A DNA stretch of 64,000 bases from Rhizorhabdus dicambivorans (lineage in GTDB: Bacteria > Pseudomonadota > Alphaproteobacteria > Sphingomonadales > Sphingomonadaceae): contig NZ_CP023449.1 of the NCBI RefSeq assembly GCF_002355275.1, positions 4,380,001 through 4,444,000 on the forward strand. Direction: 5' to 3'. Below the pieces are notes generated by a model. The model ran no database searches. It had not been told where the DNA came from and worked only from the letters and a program-made list of their open reading frames with translations. Made by a program: the position numbers and the translations under genes. Below are positions 19,534-27,213 of this stretch, in pieces. Every line of letters begins with the position of its first letter. Positions within the stretch are counted from its first letter, which is position 1.

Positions 19534-20565
19534 ATGAGAAGGATGGCGACGGTTACGACGATGGAAGAACGGTCGGACACGCCTGCGAAGCGGGGCTTCT
19601 ACGAGCCGTTCGGCGAGTACCACATGAGCTGGTATGCCGTCATGCCGTCGTCGGAATTGGCTCCGGGCAAGGTCAAGTCGACGAAGTTTTGCGACGGGCG
19701 CATAGCGGTTTTCCGGGGCGAGGACGGCGCGGTTCACGCCATGAACGCGCGCTGCAAACATATGGGCGCGGATATCGGGCTGGGGGACGTCGTGGGCAAC
19801 AATGTCCGCTGTCCCTTCCATCATTGGGAATATGACGGGAGCGGCGCGTGCGTGCGGATCCCGTCAGGTGACAGAATTCCCAACCATACGACGCTGCTGA
19901 CATTCCCATGCGAAGACAGCGAGGGGCTTATCTGGGTATTCCTGGGCCGGGAGGCGCCTCATCGGGCGCCGCGTCTTGCCGATTGCGAGGAAGGCAAGGT
20001 TCTCTCCCGGTCGTTCGGGATCGACTTCAAGGAACCGTTACAGGTGGAGCCTTGGGCGCTGACCGCCAATACGTTCGATTTCGCCCATTTCCGGGCGGTC
20101 CATCATTTCAACATGGACGACATCACGAAGTTTTCCGACGGCCACGTCCGAGGTTGGGAAGGCGATATCGGCGAACAGGGCTTCATGCGGATCGAGTTGC
20201 ACGGAATCTCAAATGTCGTGAGCTATCTGCGCAAGCCCGGCGAAGCAATGAAGCGCCAGCTTGGAGGCCTGTGCCCCAAGGGCGACGAGGGGCTGAAGCT
20301 GTTCATGACGATCTTTACCGACCTGTCCGATCCCAGCGAGGCGGCGCGCCAGGAAGCCGAAGCGCGTCTCGACGAGTTTGAAGCGCTGCACCGGAAGATT
20401 GCCGAGGAGGATCTGGCAGTCATGAACTCGGTCGAGTTCGGCAGGGTCCGCCTGACCGAGGGCGACAAGGAAGTGGCCGAGTTTCTGCGGAGTGTGCAAA
20501 CCTATCCGCGCACCACCATCCGCAAGCTTGAGGCCGCCATGACGGACGGCCGTGGCGCCCCCTGA
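19534..20565 (+). CDS. Rieske non-heme iron oxygenase
   Basis: 343 residues from ATG 19534 (GGAAGCAGGAG upstream). The Rieske 2Fe-2S site is CKH (Cys74/His76) and CPFHHW (Cys93/His96). The mononuclear iron site is NTFDFAHFRAVHH with Asp182 and ligands His185 and His190. Single-component alpha-subunit proteins of this length hydroxylate or O-demethylate aromatic, steroid or terpenoid substrates (the KshA/VanA type) using electrons from a ferredoxin and reductase. The window supplies a ferredoxin at 4940 but no reductase. It lies between the TonB receptor and MFS genes on one strand. The N-terminus is diverged from the other two oxygenases in the window. Confidence 0.93.
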   Translation: MRRMATVTTMEERSDTPAKRGFYEPFGEYHMSWYAVMPSSELAPGKVKSTKFCDGRIAVFRGEDGAVHAMNARCKHMGADIGLGDVVGNNVRCPFHHWEYDGSGACVRIPSGDRIPNHTTLLTFPCEDSEGLIWVFLGREAPHRAPRLADCEEGKVLSRSFGIDFKEPLQVEPWALTANTFDFAHFRAVHHFNMDDITKFSDGHVRGWEGDIGEQGFMRIELHGISNVVSYLRKPGEAMKRQLGGLCPKGDEGLKLFMTIFTDLSDPSEAARQEAEARLDEFEALHRKIAEEDLAVMNSVEFGRVRLTEGDKEVAEFLRSVQTYPRTTIRKLEAAMTDGRGAP

Positions 20566-20657
20566 CGCGCTGATCGTCGGCGCTGGATGGCAAGGTGGCG
20601 GACGAACAGGCGAGCAGCAGACTCCCTGACCGCAAATGAGGGAAGGGAGACGCCACG

Positions 20658-21923
20658 TTGCCAAAATCGTTGGACCATCTGATCCCGTCTGAAGGCAGGG
20701 CCGAGTGGCGCGCCCATTGGACGGTTGTGGTCGCCTCCATCGTCGGCATCATGATCGGCCAGGCGCACCTCTATTCATTGGGCGTGATGACTGCGCCGCT
20801 CGAGCAGGAGTTTGGCTGGAGCCGGACACAGCTCAACTCGGGCCTTCTGATCATTTCAATGGTTATATTCCCCCTGGCCCCGATCGTCGGCATGGTGATC
20901 GACCGTATCGGTCCCCGCAAGATCGCCTTGTGCGGCGTGATAACATACACGCTCAGCATCGCGCTGCTTTCGCTGGCTCGGCAGCCGCTATGGACGTGGT
21001 GGCTTCTATGGCTGCTGGTCGCCTTCGGACATCTTCTCATCAAGCCAACCGTCTGGGTGACCGCGATCACGAGCCTCTTTAGAAAAAGTCGCGGCCTCGC
21101 CCTCGCCATGGCGCTCAGCGCGTCCGGCTTGGCCGCCTCCGTGGCACCGATCGTGACCGCTCTTCTACTGGAGAGTTTTGGATGGCGTACGGCCTATCTT
21201 ATGCTCGGCGGCATAATAGGCCTGATCAGCGTGCCGATCATCGGGCTGTTTTTTTGGAGCGCGCGGGACAAGCGGCCCACATTTGCGCCGGCGGCTCCCA
21301 AGTCCACGGCGCCTGCTGAAATCAAACGTCCGCTGCGCGACGAGCTGAAATCCTTCACCCTCCTCAAGTTGGTGGCGACGGCGCTCATCATGTCGATCGT
21401 CGGCGCGGGGTTGATCGTCAGCATGGTGCCGATCTTGAAATCTTCCGGCTTCAGCACGGCCAATGCGGCGGCCATCGTCGGGGTGATCGGAGTTTCGCAA
21501 ATCGTGGGCCGGCTGTCCGCCGGACTGCTGCTGGACCGCGTCGATGCGCGGTTTGTGGGCGCAGTCACCCTGAGCTGCCCGTTGGTGACATGCCTCATCC
21601 TGATCTTCGCCCCAGGATCGGCCCCTCTCGCCATCCTTGCGGTGATCGTGTTCGGCGTGTCGGTGGGCGCCGAAGTGGAGGTGATCGCCTATCTTGCGGG
21701 CAAGATCTTCAGCCCGACAAACTTCGGCACGCTGTTTGGCGTGATCGTAGGGCTCATGTCGCTCGGCAATGGACTCGGGCCCGTGCTCGGAGGGTTGAGC
21801 TACGACCTCGCCGGCTCTTACGTGCCGGCGCTATGGGGCGCGGTTCCGCTGAGTTTACTGAGTGCCTATCTGATCGTGTCCGTGGGACGATACCCTACGC
21901 CATCCATAGATGCCGACCGATAA
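20658..21923 (+). CDS. MFS transporter
   Basis: 421 residues with about 12 hydrophobic segments, starting WRAHWTVVVASIVGIMIGQ and carrying an MFS loop DRIGPRKIALCG between helices 2 and 3. The start is TTG 20658, supported by GGAAGGGAG ten bases upstream. The type resembles monocarboxylate/oxalate-formate transporters, so it may move an organic acid across the inner membrane. It follows the Rieske oxygenase on the same strand. A dead copy of its N-terminal 40 residues is at 44360-44484 on the opposite strand. Confidence 0.88.
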   Translation: MPKSLDHLIPSEGRAEWRAHWTVVVASIVGIMIGQAHLYSLGVMTAPLEQEFGWSRTQLNSGLLIISMVIFPLAPIVGMVIDRIGPRKIALCGVITYTLSIALLSLARQPLWTWWLLWLLVAFGHLLIKPTVWVTAITSLFRKSRGLALAMALSASGLAASVAPIVTALLLESFGWRTAYLMLGGIIGLISVPIIGLFFWSARDKRPTFAPAAPKSTAPAEIKRPLRDELKSFTLLKLVATALIMSIVGAGLIVSMVPILKSSGFSTANAAAIVGVIGVSQIVGRLSAGLLLDRVDARFVGAVTLSCPLVTCLILIFAPGSAPLAILAVIVFGVSVGAEVEVIAYLAGKIFSPTNFGTLFGVIVGLMSLGNGLGPVLGGLSYDLAGSYVPALWGAVPLSLLSAYLIVSVGRYPTPSIDADR

Positions 21924-22343
21924 TGACATCCAGTTCGCTGATTTGCCGAAGAACCGCGACGGTCCGACCGCTCGCCGGCGTAGCCATACCTTCGATCGCG
22001 CCGGTTGGAGCCATGATATCGAACACAGGGTCACGACTTCCACGCGCGACCTCTTCGAAGACCCGTTCGCCGCGAATCGCCCCTGGACGGGAATAGGCGC
22101 TTCGATCTTAAGCGATTGATGCGCGTTCGGCTCTCTGGCCCAGAACCACGGATGAACTACACGACAGCCATTGAGGGCAGTGCGTGCAGTCCTTCCTGGT
22201 AGACAGATTCAGTGCACCGACCTCCGCGTCGGCGCGCGTTGCGCGCTGATGCCAAGCGCGTACAGACTGGTGTCTCGACTGGTGCAGGTTAGCCCGCTGA
22301 CGCGCGGCGGCTCAGCCCTCAGGGCGCTATAGCCCAATGACGC
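21924..22343 (-). other. Intergenic region; one open stretch without a start
   Basis: No intact gene. On the minus strand about 70 codons (roughly 21896-22110) are open and read like protein (GERVFEEVARGSRDPVFDIM, GRTVAVLRQISELDVII) but have no plausible start codon and no family I recognise; its end overlaps the MFS gene. It may be another relic. The rest up to the convergent SDR gene shows nothing I can name. Confidence 0.3.
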
Positions 22344-23258
22344 TCACACGGGATCATAATTGAACAGGTCAGGTGAGGTCTCCAGCGGAGTCAAAGCGCC
22401 GCGCATTGCCGGGAAGGCGCTCTCGGCCAAGGATTCGACGGTCCAACCGCTCAGGTTAATAGCCGTCTTGATCGGGCGAGGCTGACTGAATAGGAAGACC
22501 TCGTTGCCGCGGGCGCCTAGAATCTGCCCACTGCAGAATTCCGGCTTGGCTGCCAACGCCACTGCCAACGGCGCGATCTGCTCTGCGCGGAGCTTGGTTT
22601 GAGCGCGCGCTACCCGCTGCGCGGAAGCTTCGTCTTTGACCGGAATAGTGGCGACCAAACGCGACCATGCGAACGGCGCGATGACGTTCGAGTGGATGCC
22701 CTTCTTTGCGCCTTCTATCGCCAAGGAGCGCGATAGGCCACAAACACCCATCTTGGCCGCTGCATAGTTGGCTTGGCCCATCGCCCCGATCACCCCGGAT
22801 GTTGACGTGAAAAAGACGTAGGCCCCTTCACCTTGCTCACGGAAATGATTGACCGTTGCGTGCGCCACATTGAAGGCGCCCTGGAGGTGGACATCGACGA
22901 CCTCGGTCCAATCCGGCGTCTCCATCCTGTGAAACATCCCGTCGCGAAGAAATCCTGCAGGATTCATCACGATGTGGAGACCGCCGAAGGCCTTGAGCGC
23001 CTGTTGCACCATGTCCTCGACGGCACCATAGTCAGTTACGCTTCCCGCATGAGCGATGGCGCGCCCTCCGGCATCGCGGATGGCCCGCGCGACATTCTCA
23101 GCTGGCGTCGCATCGCCTTCGGCGCCGCCGCGCGGTCCCGAGCCGAAATCGTTCACGACAACGGCCGCGCCTTCTTTCGCGGCAAGCTTGGCACACTCCA
23201 TCCCGATGCCATTGCCGCCGCCGGTAATGAGGACGACCTTGTCCTGCAAAACGCCCAT
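22344..23258 (-). CDS. Short-chain dehydrogenase/reductase
   Basis: 304 residues. NAD(P) site VLITGGGNGIGMECA, acidic VVNDFGSG after strand 2, the NNAG position changed to NPAG, active-site Ser region VFFTSTSGVIG and the YAAAK pair (Tyr, Lys). The extended N-terminal loop RGGAEGDATPAENVARAI is typical of the SDR domain of multifunctional 17-beta-HSD4/MFE-2 enzymes, which oxidise 3-hydroxyacyl-CoA. It lies 72 bases downstream of the racemase-like gene on the same strand, with a perfect palindrome between them. It would supply a 3-hydroxyacyl-CoA or alcohol dehydrogenase step. Confidence 0.88.
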   Translation of the reverse strand: MGVLQDKVVLITGGGNGIGMECAKLAAKEGAAVVVNDFGSGPRGGAEGDATPAENVARAIRDAGGRAIAHAGSVTDYGAVEDMVQQALKAFGGLHIVMNPAGFLRDGMFHRMETPDWTEVVDVHLQGAFNVAHATVNHFREQGEGAYVFFTSTSGVIGAMGQANYAAAKMGVCGLSRSLAIEGAKKGIHSNVIAPFAWSRLVATIPVKDEASAQRVARAQTKLRAEQIAPLAVALAAKPEFCSGQILGARGNEVFLFSQPRPIKTAINLSGWTVESLAESAFPAMRGALTPLETSPDLFNYDPV

Positions 23259-23283
23259 GTGGAACTCCCTTCAATCAGATTTT

Positions 23284-23297
23284 AGTTCATGTGAACT
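23284..23297. promoter_or_regulatory. Palindrome AGTTCA-TG-TGAACT, candidate operator
   Basis: A perfect 6+2+6 inverted repeat, 26 bases before the SDR start codon. Position and symmetry fit a repressor site controlling the SDR gene separately from the racemase-like gene upstream. No second exact copy was noticed in the window. Confidence 0.4.
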
Positions 23298-23330
23298 ATC
23301 ACGGCAGCGGCTGTGAACGCGGCGCGACCC

Positions 23331-24446
23331 TCAAGTCGATGCGATGCCCCAGTCCTCGAATACGCTTTGGCGATCTGCACCTGGCTGCGGCGGCGGACCT
23401 TGTACGCTCGCCTCCGTACGGGAAAATCTTGGCGCGGCGTTCGGTTGCCTGACGCCGTCTATCACGACATAGGTTTCGCGCGCCCTATTGTGTGGGTGCG
23501 CCGCAGCTTCTTCCCATGTGAGAACGGGAGCGAAGCAGGCGTCGCTCCCCTCGATCATCGCGCACCACTCTTCGCGCGTACGGCCCGAAATGACGCCAGC
23601 AATCCTGACCTTCATCTCGTCCCAGCGGCTGCGATCCCACTGCTCAGCGAGCAATGGATCTTGGGACAAGCCCAATTTCTCGAGCAGTTCTCGATAGAAT
23701 TGAGGCTCGTAGGCCGCGATCGCCACATATTTGCCGTCACTGCATTCGTAGGTGTCGTAGAACGGCGCTGCACCATCCAGGAAGTTCGCGGCTCTGAGCT
23801 CACTCCAGCGGTTCGAAGCAAGGAGGCCATGAAACAGTGCCGAAAGCGACGCGACACCGTCGGTTATGGCGCAATCTATGACCTGGCCGCGCCCCGACCT
23901 GCTCGTCTCCAGAAGAGCCGCGCAAATTCCCATCGCCAGGTAGAGGGCGCCACCGCCAAAGTCTCCAACGATATTGAGAGGCGGCGGCGGCGGCGCGCCG
24001 GCGCGACCGATAGCGTGAAGGGCGCCTGTCAACGCGATATAGTTGAGATCGTGGCCTGCGGCGTGTGACAATGGTCCGCTCTGTCCCCAGCCGGTCATTC
24101 GCCCATAGATAAGCCGCGGGTTGCGCTTCTCGACTATCTCAGGTCCAAGCCCCAGTTTCTCCATCACGCCTGGGCGGAAACCCTCAATCAACACATCGGC
24201 CTTGTCGAGCAGACGCAGCGCGGTTTCCACGCCGATGCCGGTCTTGAGGTCGAGCGCGACCGACCGCCGTCCCCGCCCTGTCACGGCGAACTTCGGATCA
24301 TGCTGGGGCGGCGAAGTACGATCGATGCGCACCACATCCGCGCCGAGATCGGAGAGCAACATCGCGCAAAACGGCGCCGGCCCGATGCCGGCGAACTCGA
24401 CCACGCGAACACCGGCCAGCGGCCCGCTCGAGAGCGTGCTCCGCAT
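23331..24446 (-). CDS. Alpha-methylacyl-CoA racemase-like (CaiB/BaiF family)
   Basis: 371 residues from ATG 24446. The frame is open to an ATG at 24491, but that region is the end of a thiolase relic, and 24446 places the start two bases after the relic's stop (TGAAAATG). The active-site pattern [14 protein letters not shown] with His132 and [17 protein letters not shown] with Asp162 has the same 30-residue spacing as His126/Asp156 of mycobacterial alpha-methylacyl-CoA racemase. This separates it from plain CoA transferases. It would interconvert R and S 2-methylacyl-CoA before beta-oxidation of a branched or side-chain acid. The SDR gene follows. Confidence 0.85.
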   Translation of the reverse strand: MRSTLSSGPLAGVRVVEFAGIGPAPFCAMLLSDLGADVVRIDRTSPPQHDPKFAVTGRGRRSVALDLKTGIGVETALRLLDKADVLIEGFRPGVMEKLGLGPEIVEKRNPRLIYGRMTGWGQSGPLSHAAGHDLNYIALTGALHAIGRAGAPPPPPLNIVGDFGGGALYLAMGICAALLETSRSGRGQVIDCAITDGVASLSALFHGLLASNRWSELRAANFLDGAAPFYDTYECSDGKYVAIAAYEPQFYRELLEKLGLSQDPLLAEQWDRSRWDEMKVRIAGVISGRTREEWCAMIEGSDACFAPVLTWEEAAAHPHNRARETYVVIDGVRQPNAAPRFSRTEASVQGPPPQPGADRQSVFEDWGIAST

Positions 24447-24448
24447 TT

Positions 24449-24762
24449 TCAGTGCAAACCCACTATGAAGACTGAGCAGACATTGCTCCAAGGCGCGCCA
24501 CCGAGATTGGATGTCAGGGCGAGCTTCGGGTCCTTCAGTTGGTGTGCGACCGCGCGATGCTGAAGCTGCAGGTAAGCCTCATCGATCATGCGCAGACCGC
24601 TCGCGCCGTGGAGTGCCCGAAGCACTTCAAACCATCATCCATCTGGCATGGGACGCGGCCGTCGGCATCATAAACGCCGTCAAGCACATCCCGCCACGCA
24701 TACCCTTCTTGGAACACGAACAAATTCTCCACTGTGAGGAGTTCGGTGATCGAGATGTTCAC
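24449..24762 (-). pseudogene. Relic: C-terminal part of an SCP2/thiolase-like enzyme
   Basis: Minus-strand frame ISITELLTVENL..RDVLDGVYDADGRVPCQ..GGLKCFGH-type sequence (here DDGLKCFGH) matches the intact thiolase at 33555-34760 (SVTELVTMEDLG, KDVLDGIFDADGKIPCQ, GGLKCFGHP). After FGH the frame shifts by one base to [14 protein letters not shown] and runs to [20 protein letters not shown] and a stop at 24449. The catalytic Cys half is gone. It lies immediately upstream of the racemase-like gene, which it was probably once coupled to. Confidence 0.82.
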
Positions 24763-24889
24763 CGGCGATCCCGATACACTCATCCGCATCGGGGTCGACG
24801 GCCTTCAACACCTCGAGCAGGTCATCAACAACCTCCGCAAGAACGTCTTGGTCATCGGGACCCAGACCCTCATGATCTTCAGCTTCTGA
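24755..24889 (+). pseudogene. Possible relic: C-terminal end of an Lrp/AsnC-like regulator
   Basis: A 44-codon plus-strand frame: MFTGDPDTLIRIGVDGLQHL, then EQVINNLRKN and VIGTQTLMIFSF. The D-x3-hydrophobic-x-DLxHL and GTxT pattern resembles the RAM effector domain at the end of Lrp/AsnC proteins. No HTH is present upstream, and the sequence overlaps the thiolase relic edge. Treated as a remnant with modest confidence. Confidence 0.35.
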
Positions 24890-24900
24890 CGCCATTCGGG

Positions 24901-25899
24901 CTAAGCAGGGAGGAGGTGCTGGGGCTCCCCATGGCCCTTGGCCCGAAACTGCTCGAAGTAGGCATGATCGTCGGGATCCGAATATGTCGGCATGATCCCC
25001 GCGAGGTCGGACCAGATCTCGAAGAAGTCCATGCCATCGGGACCGGCAAGTCCGTCTCCGTACTCGACATTGCCTGGCGCAATCTTGGCCTCACCCGGCC
25101 GCAACCACACACCATCCATGTACACCGCACCTCTGATGACGAGATTTACGGCATCGGCGCCGTGGATGTGCCGACTGCGCAGCCGGTCGCCGGGCCCCGG
25201 CCCCACGTTGATGCACCCGACCACTGGCGCGTGCGGGTCGTCGGGCGCCCCTACCACCACCAACGACGTTCGGGCGTTGAGGATAGGTGGACCCCAGTTC
25301 AATGAATCGTCGTCGACCGCGCTGAAGAACAGGCCGGGGTGCTCCGGCGGCGGCGGCGACTTTCCCGCATCCACCCACTGCTTGTTCGTCACTTTGATAC
25401 CGCGACGCGGCGTGAAGTTCTCCCTGAGGTGCAACAGCGCAACCGCCGACTCGTCCTGACCGCTCGCCACTCGCTCGACGGGACCCCGCAAGGTGGCATC
25501 GAACACCCGCTGGTCTCCTGGGTCCAGGTATGACGGGATCAGCCCGGAGCGACGCCCGAACAACATCATGTAGGTGGCGCCATAGGGTCCGATCACGACG
25601 TCGCCGTGCGGCGCCCCTGCGGCCGCCAGCTCGAAATCCCCGGGCTTGCACCAACGACCATCGAGTTCGAGCGATCCCTCGATCACCGTCGTGAACACAG
25701 TCGTCTCGTGGGTTCGCCGTCCGGCAATGCGATCACCGACCGACTCGTCTGCGCGCACGAAGAGGGCTATCGGCGCGTCCTTAGAGTGGGACTCACCAAA
25801 GCACAGCACTTTGAACGCCAGCCCGGGAGTTTCGATCCAGCCGTCAGACCCGGCCCGCAATGACACTTTGACCGCGTCCCGCGAATTACCAGCCATCAT
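24901..25899 (-). CDS. Bicupin-domain protein
   Basis: 332 residues from ATG 25899 with GGGGGAGG upstream. Two cupin-like beta-barrels are visible: HETTVFTTVIEGSLELDGRW with KPGDF near residues 60-100 and HIHGADAVNLVIRGAVYMDG with RPGE near 245-280. Histidines in each could bind a metal. Between them are HLRENFTPRRG and PPPPEHPG. Cupin enzymes of this layout include ring-cleaving dioxygenases and isomerases, but no function can be assigned. Base use looks unlike the neighbours. The gene has been placed behind the leader of a lost amidohydrolase-2 gene, whose start codon remains at 25937. Confidence 0.75.
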   Translation of the reverse strand: MMAGNSRDAVKVSLRAGSDGWIETPGLAFKVLCFGESHSKDAPIALFVRADESVGDRIAGRRTHETTVFTTVIEGSLELDGRWCKPGDFELAAAGAPHGDVVIGPYGATYMMLFGRRSGLIPSYLDPGDQRVFDATLRGPVERVASGQDESAVALLHLRENFTPRRGIKVTNKQWVDAGKSPPPPEHPGLFFSAVDDDSLNWGPPILNARTSLVVVGAPDDPHAPVVGCINVGPGPGDRLRSRHIHGADAVNLVIRGAVYMDGVWLRPGEAKIAPGNVEYGDGLAGPDGMDFFEIWSDLAGIMPTYSDPDDHAYFEQFRAKGHGEPQHLLPA

Positions 25900-25917
25900 G
25901 CAACCTCCCCCATCCGT

Positions 25918-26062
25918 GTCCGCCAGCGACCTGTCATCGACATTCTCCAGCCACAAACCGCGTATCTCTCAGCGGCTTAGTAAAACGAGTAGCTCACGCG
26001 ACCCGACTTCGATAGGCGTTAGCCCGGCTGAACTCGAATTATCACGAATCTGATTTGGCGTG
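25918..26062 (-). repeat. Leader repeat, copy B (now in front of the bicupin gene)
   Basis: Matches 16419-16565. It includes an orphan start codon at 25937 reading MTGRWR, against MTGDWR of the intact amidohydrolase-2 gene; the likeness ends about six codons in, where unrelated sequence leading to the bicupin gene begins. The bicupin gene is probably expressed from this borrowed promoter. Confidence 0.75.
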
Positions 26063-26387
26063 ATATTGCGATCTTTCAGCAGGATTATTGTCGATCGCGA
26101 GGCATCCGTCGCTCGTGTGGCGCCACAGCGCTTTCTGGCGCACTATGACGTAGTTGAGTGTACTTGCAGTGTTAGCCCCTGGATAAGATACGCTGCTGCT
26201 TTATCGGATCCAGTTATTAAAGTCTGCACGTATCAGCGTGGATCGCTGTTGGCACACGGCCAAGCGTTCTTGCACTGACTTGCCAGCGATCTCCAACTAT
26301 ACGAACCGAGATCCTCACCTGCGCTCATTTCGAAAGGGTTCACTGAAGAGCACAAATTGCTGCTTGGAAGTGAAGAGTTCGGCTGAG
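26063..26387. other. Intergenic region; no gene seen
   Basis: About 325 bases between the leader repeat and the end of the SDR gene. It is less GC-rich than the genes around it, and short frames show no recognisable protein. TGGCGCCACAGCGCTTTCTG contains small inverted repeats of unknown meaning. Confidence 0.4.
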
Positions 26388-27179
26388 CTATGGCATTGCT
26401 TTCATGATGGCATCGAAGCGCGCTTGGACCATCGGGATTAACACTTTGTTGCCCTCGGTGAGGGGAATGGAATAGAGCGCATTGGCAATGACGGCGTCAC
26501 GCACTTCCAGTCCGACCTGATCCGGGTCCATCATGCCGACGGGGTCGGAAAATTCGGCCGGTGCCTCGACCGTCGTGTCCTTGAGGTCGTCTGGACGGTT
26601 ACGAGCTGCCCCGAGAATGTTTGTGCGAACCGATCCCGGACAGAGGACGGTGACCCCGATATTGTGCGGCGCAAGCTCAGCTCGAAGCGTCTCGGAAATT
26701 GCAACGACGGCATATTTCGTCGCCGCGTAGATACCTCCTTCCGGAATCGTGACGAGCCCGGCAATCGAGCCGGTATTGACGATGTGCGCTTCGCCGTCCT
26801 GCGCCTTCATGCGCGGCAGGAAGGCCGTGAGGCAGTTCGCGACGCCTTCGATGTTCACAGAAACGACCCAGCGCCAGTCGTCGTGCGTCATGTCCGATAG
26901 CGGACCGCCCAATGCGACACCGGCATTGTTGCAGAGCAGGTGGACAGCACCATGTTCCCGATAGACCTGGTCCGCGAGCGCCCGCACGTCGCCCGGTTTG
27001 GTGACGTCGACCCTGACGGCTGTTCCATTCAGCTCGCGGGCCACGGCTTCGGCCGCGTCCAGTTCGACATCCGCAACGACGACGTGCATTCCGGCGCCGG
27101 CAAAGGCTCGCGCCATCCCGCGTCCGATGCCGCTCCCTGCTCCAGTGATGACGGCGACTTTTCCTGCGAGGTCTTTCAT
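26388..27179 (-). CDS. Short-chain dehydrogenase/reductase
   Basis: 263 residues of the classical SDR type: VITGAGSGIGRGMARAF nucleotide site, ADVELD suggesting NAD preference, LCNNAGVALGG, VNTGSIAGL with the active-site Ser, YAATK with Tyr and Lys, and CPGSVRTNI. It likely oxidises a secondary alcohol made by a Rieske oxygenase or reduces a ketone. It starts 34 bases after the D-aminoacylase-like gene on the same strand. A truncated relative stands at 5341-5523 downstream of the paralogous amidohydrolase, so the two genes form a duplicated module. Confidence 0.92.
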   Translation of the reverse strand: MKDLAGKVAVITGAGSGIGRGMARAFAGAGMHVVVADVELDAAEAVARELNGTAVRVDVTKPGDVRALADQVYREHGAVHLLCNNAGVALGGPLSDMTHDDWRWVVSVNIEGVANCLTAFLPRMKAQDGEAHIVNTGSIAGLVTIPEGGIYAATKYAVVAISETLRAELAPHNIGVTVLCPGSVRTNILGAARNRPDDLKDTTVEAPAEFSDPVGMMDPDQVGLEVRDAVIANALYSIPLTEGNKVLIPMVQARFDAIMKAMP

Positions 27180-27213
27180 TATCTCTCGGCCTGCATCTCT
27201 TTTGGGTTTCCGG

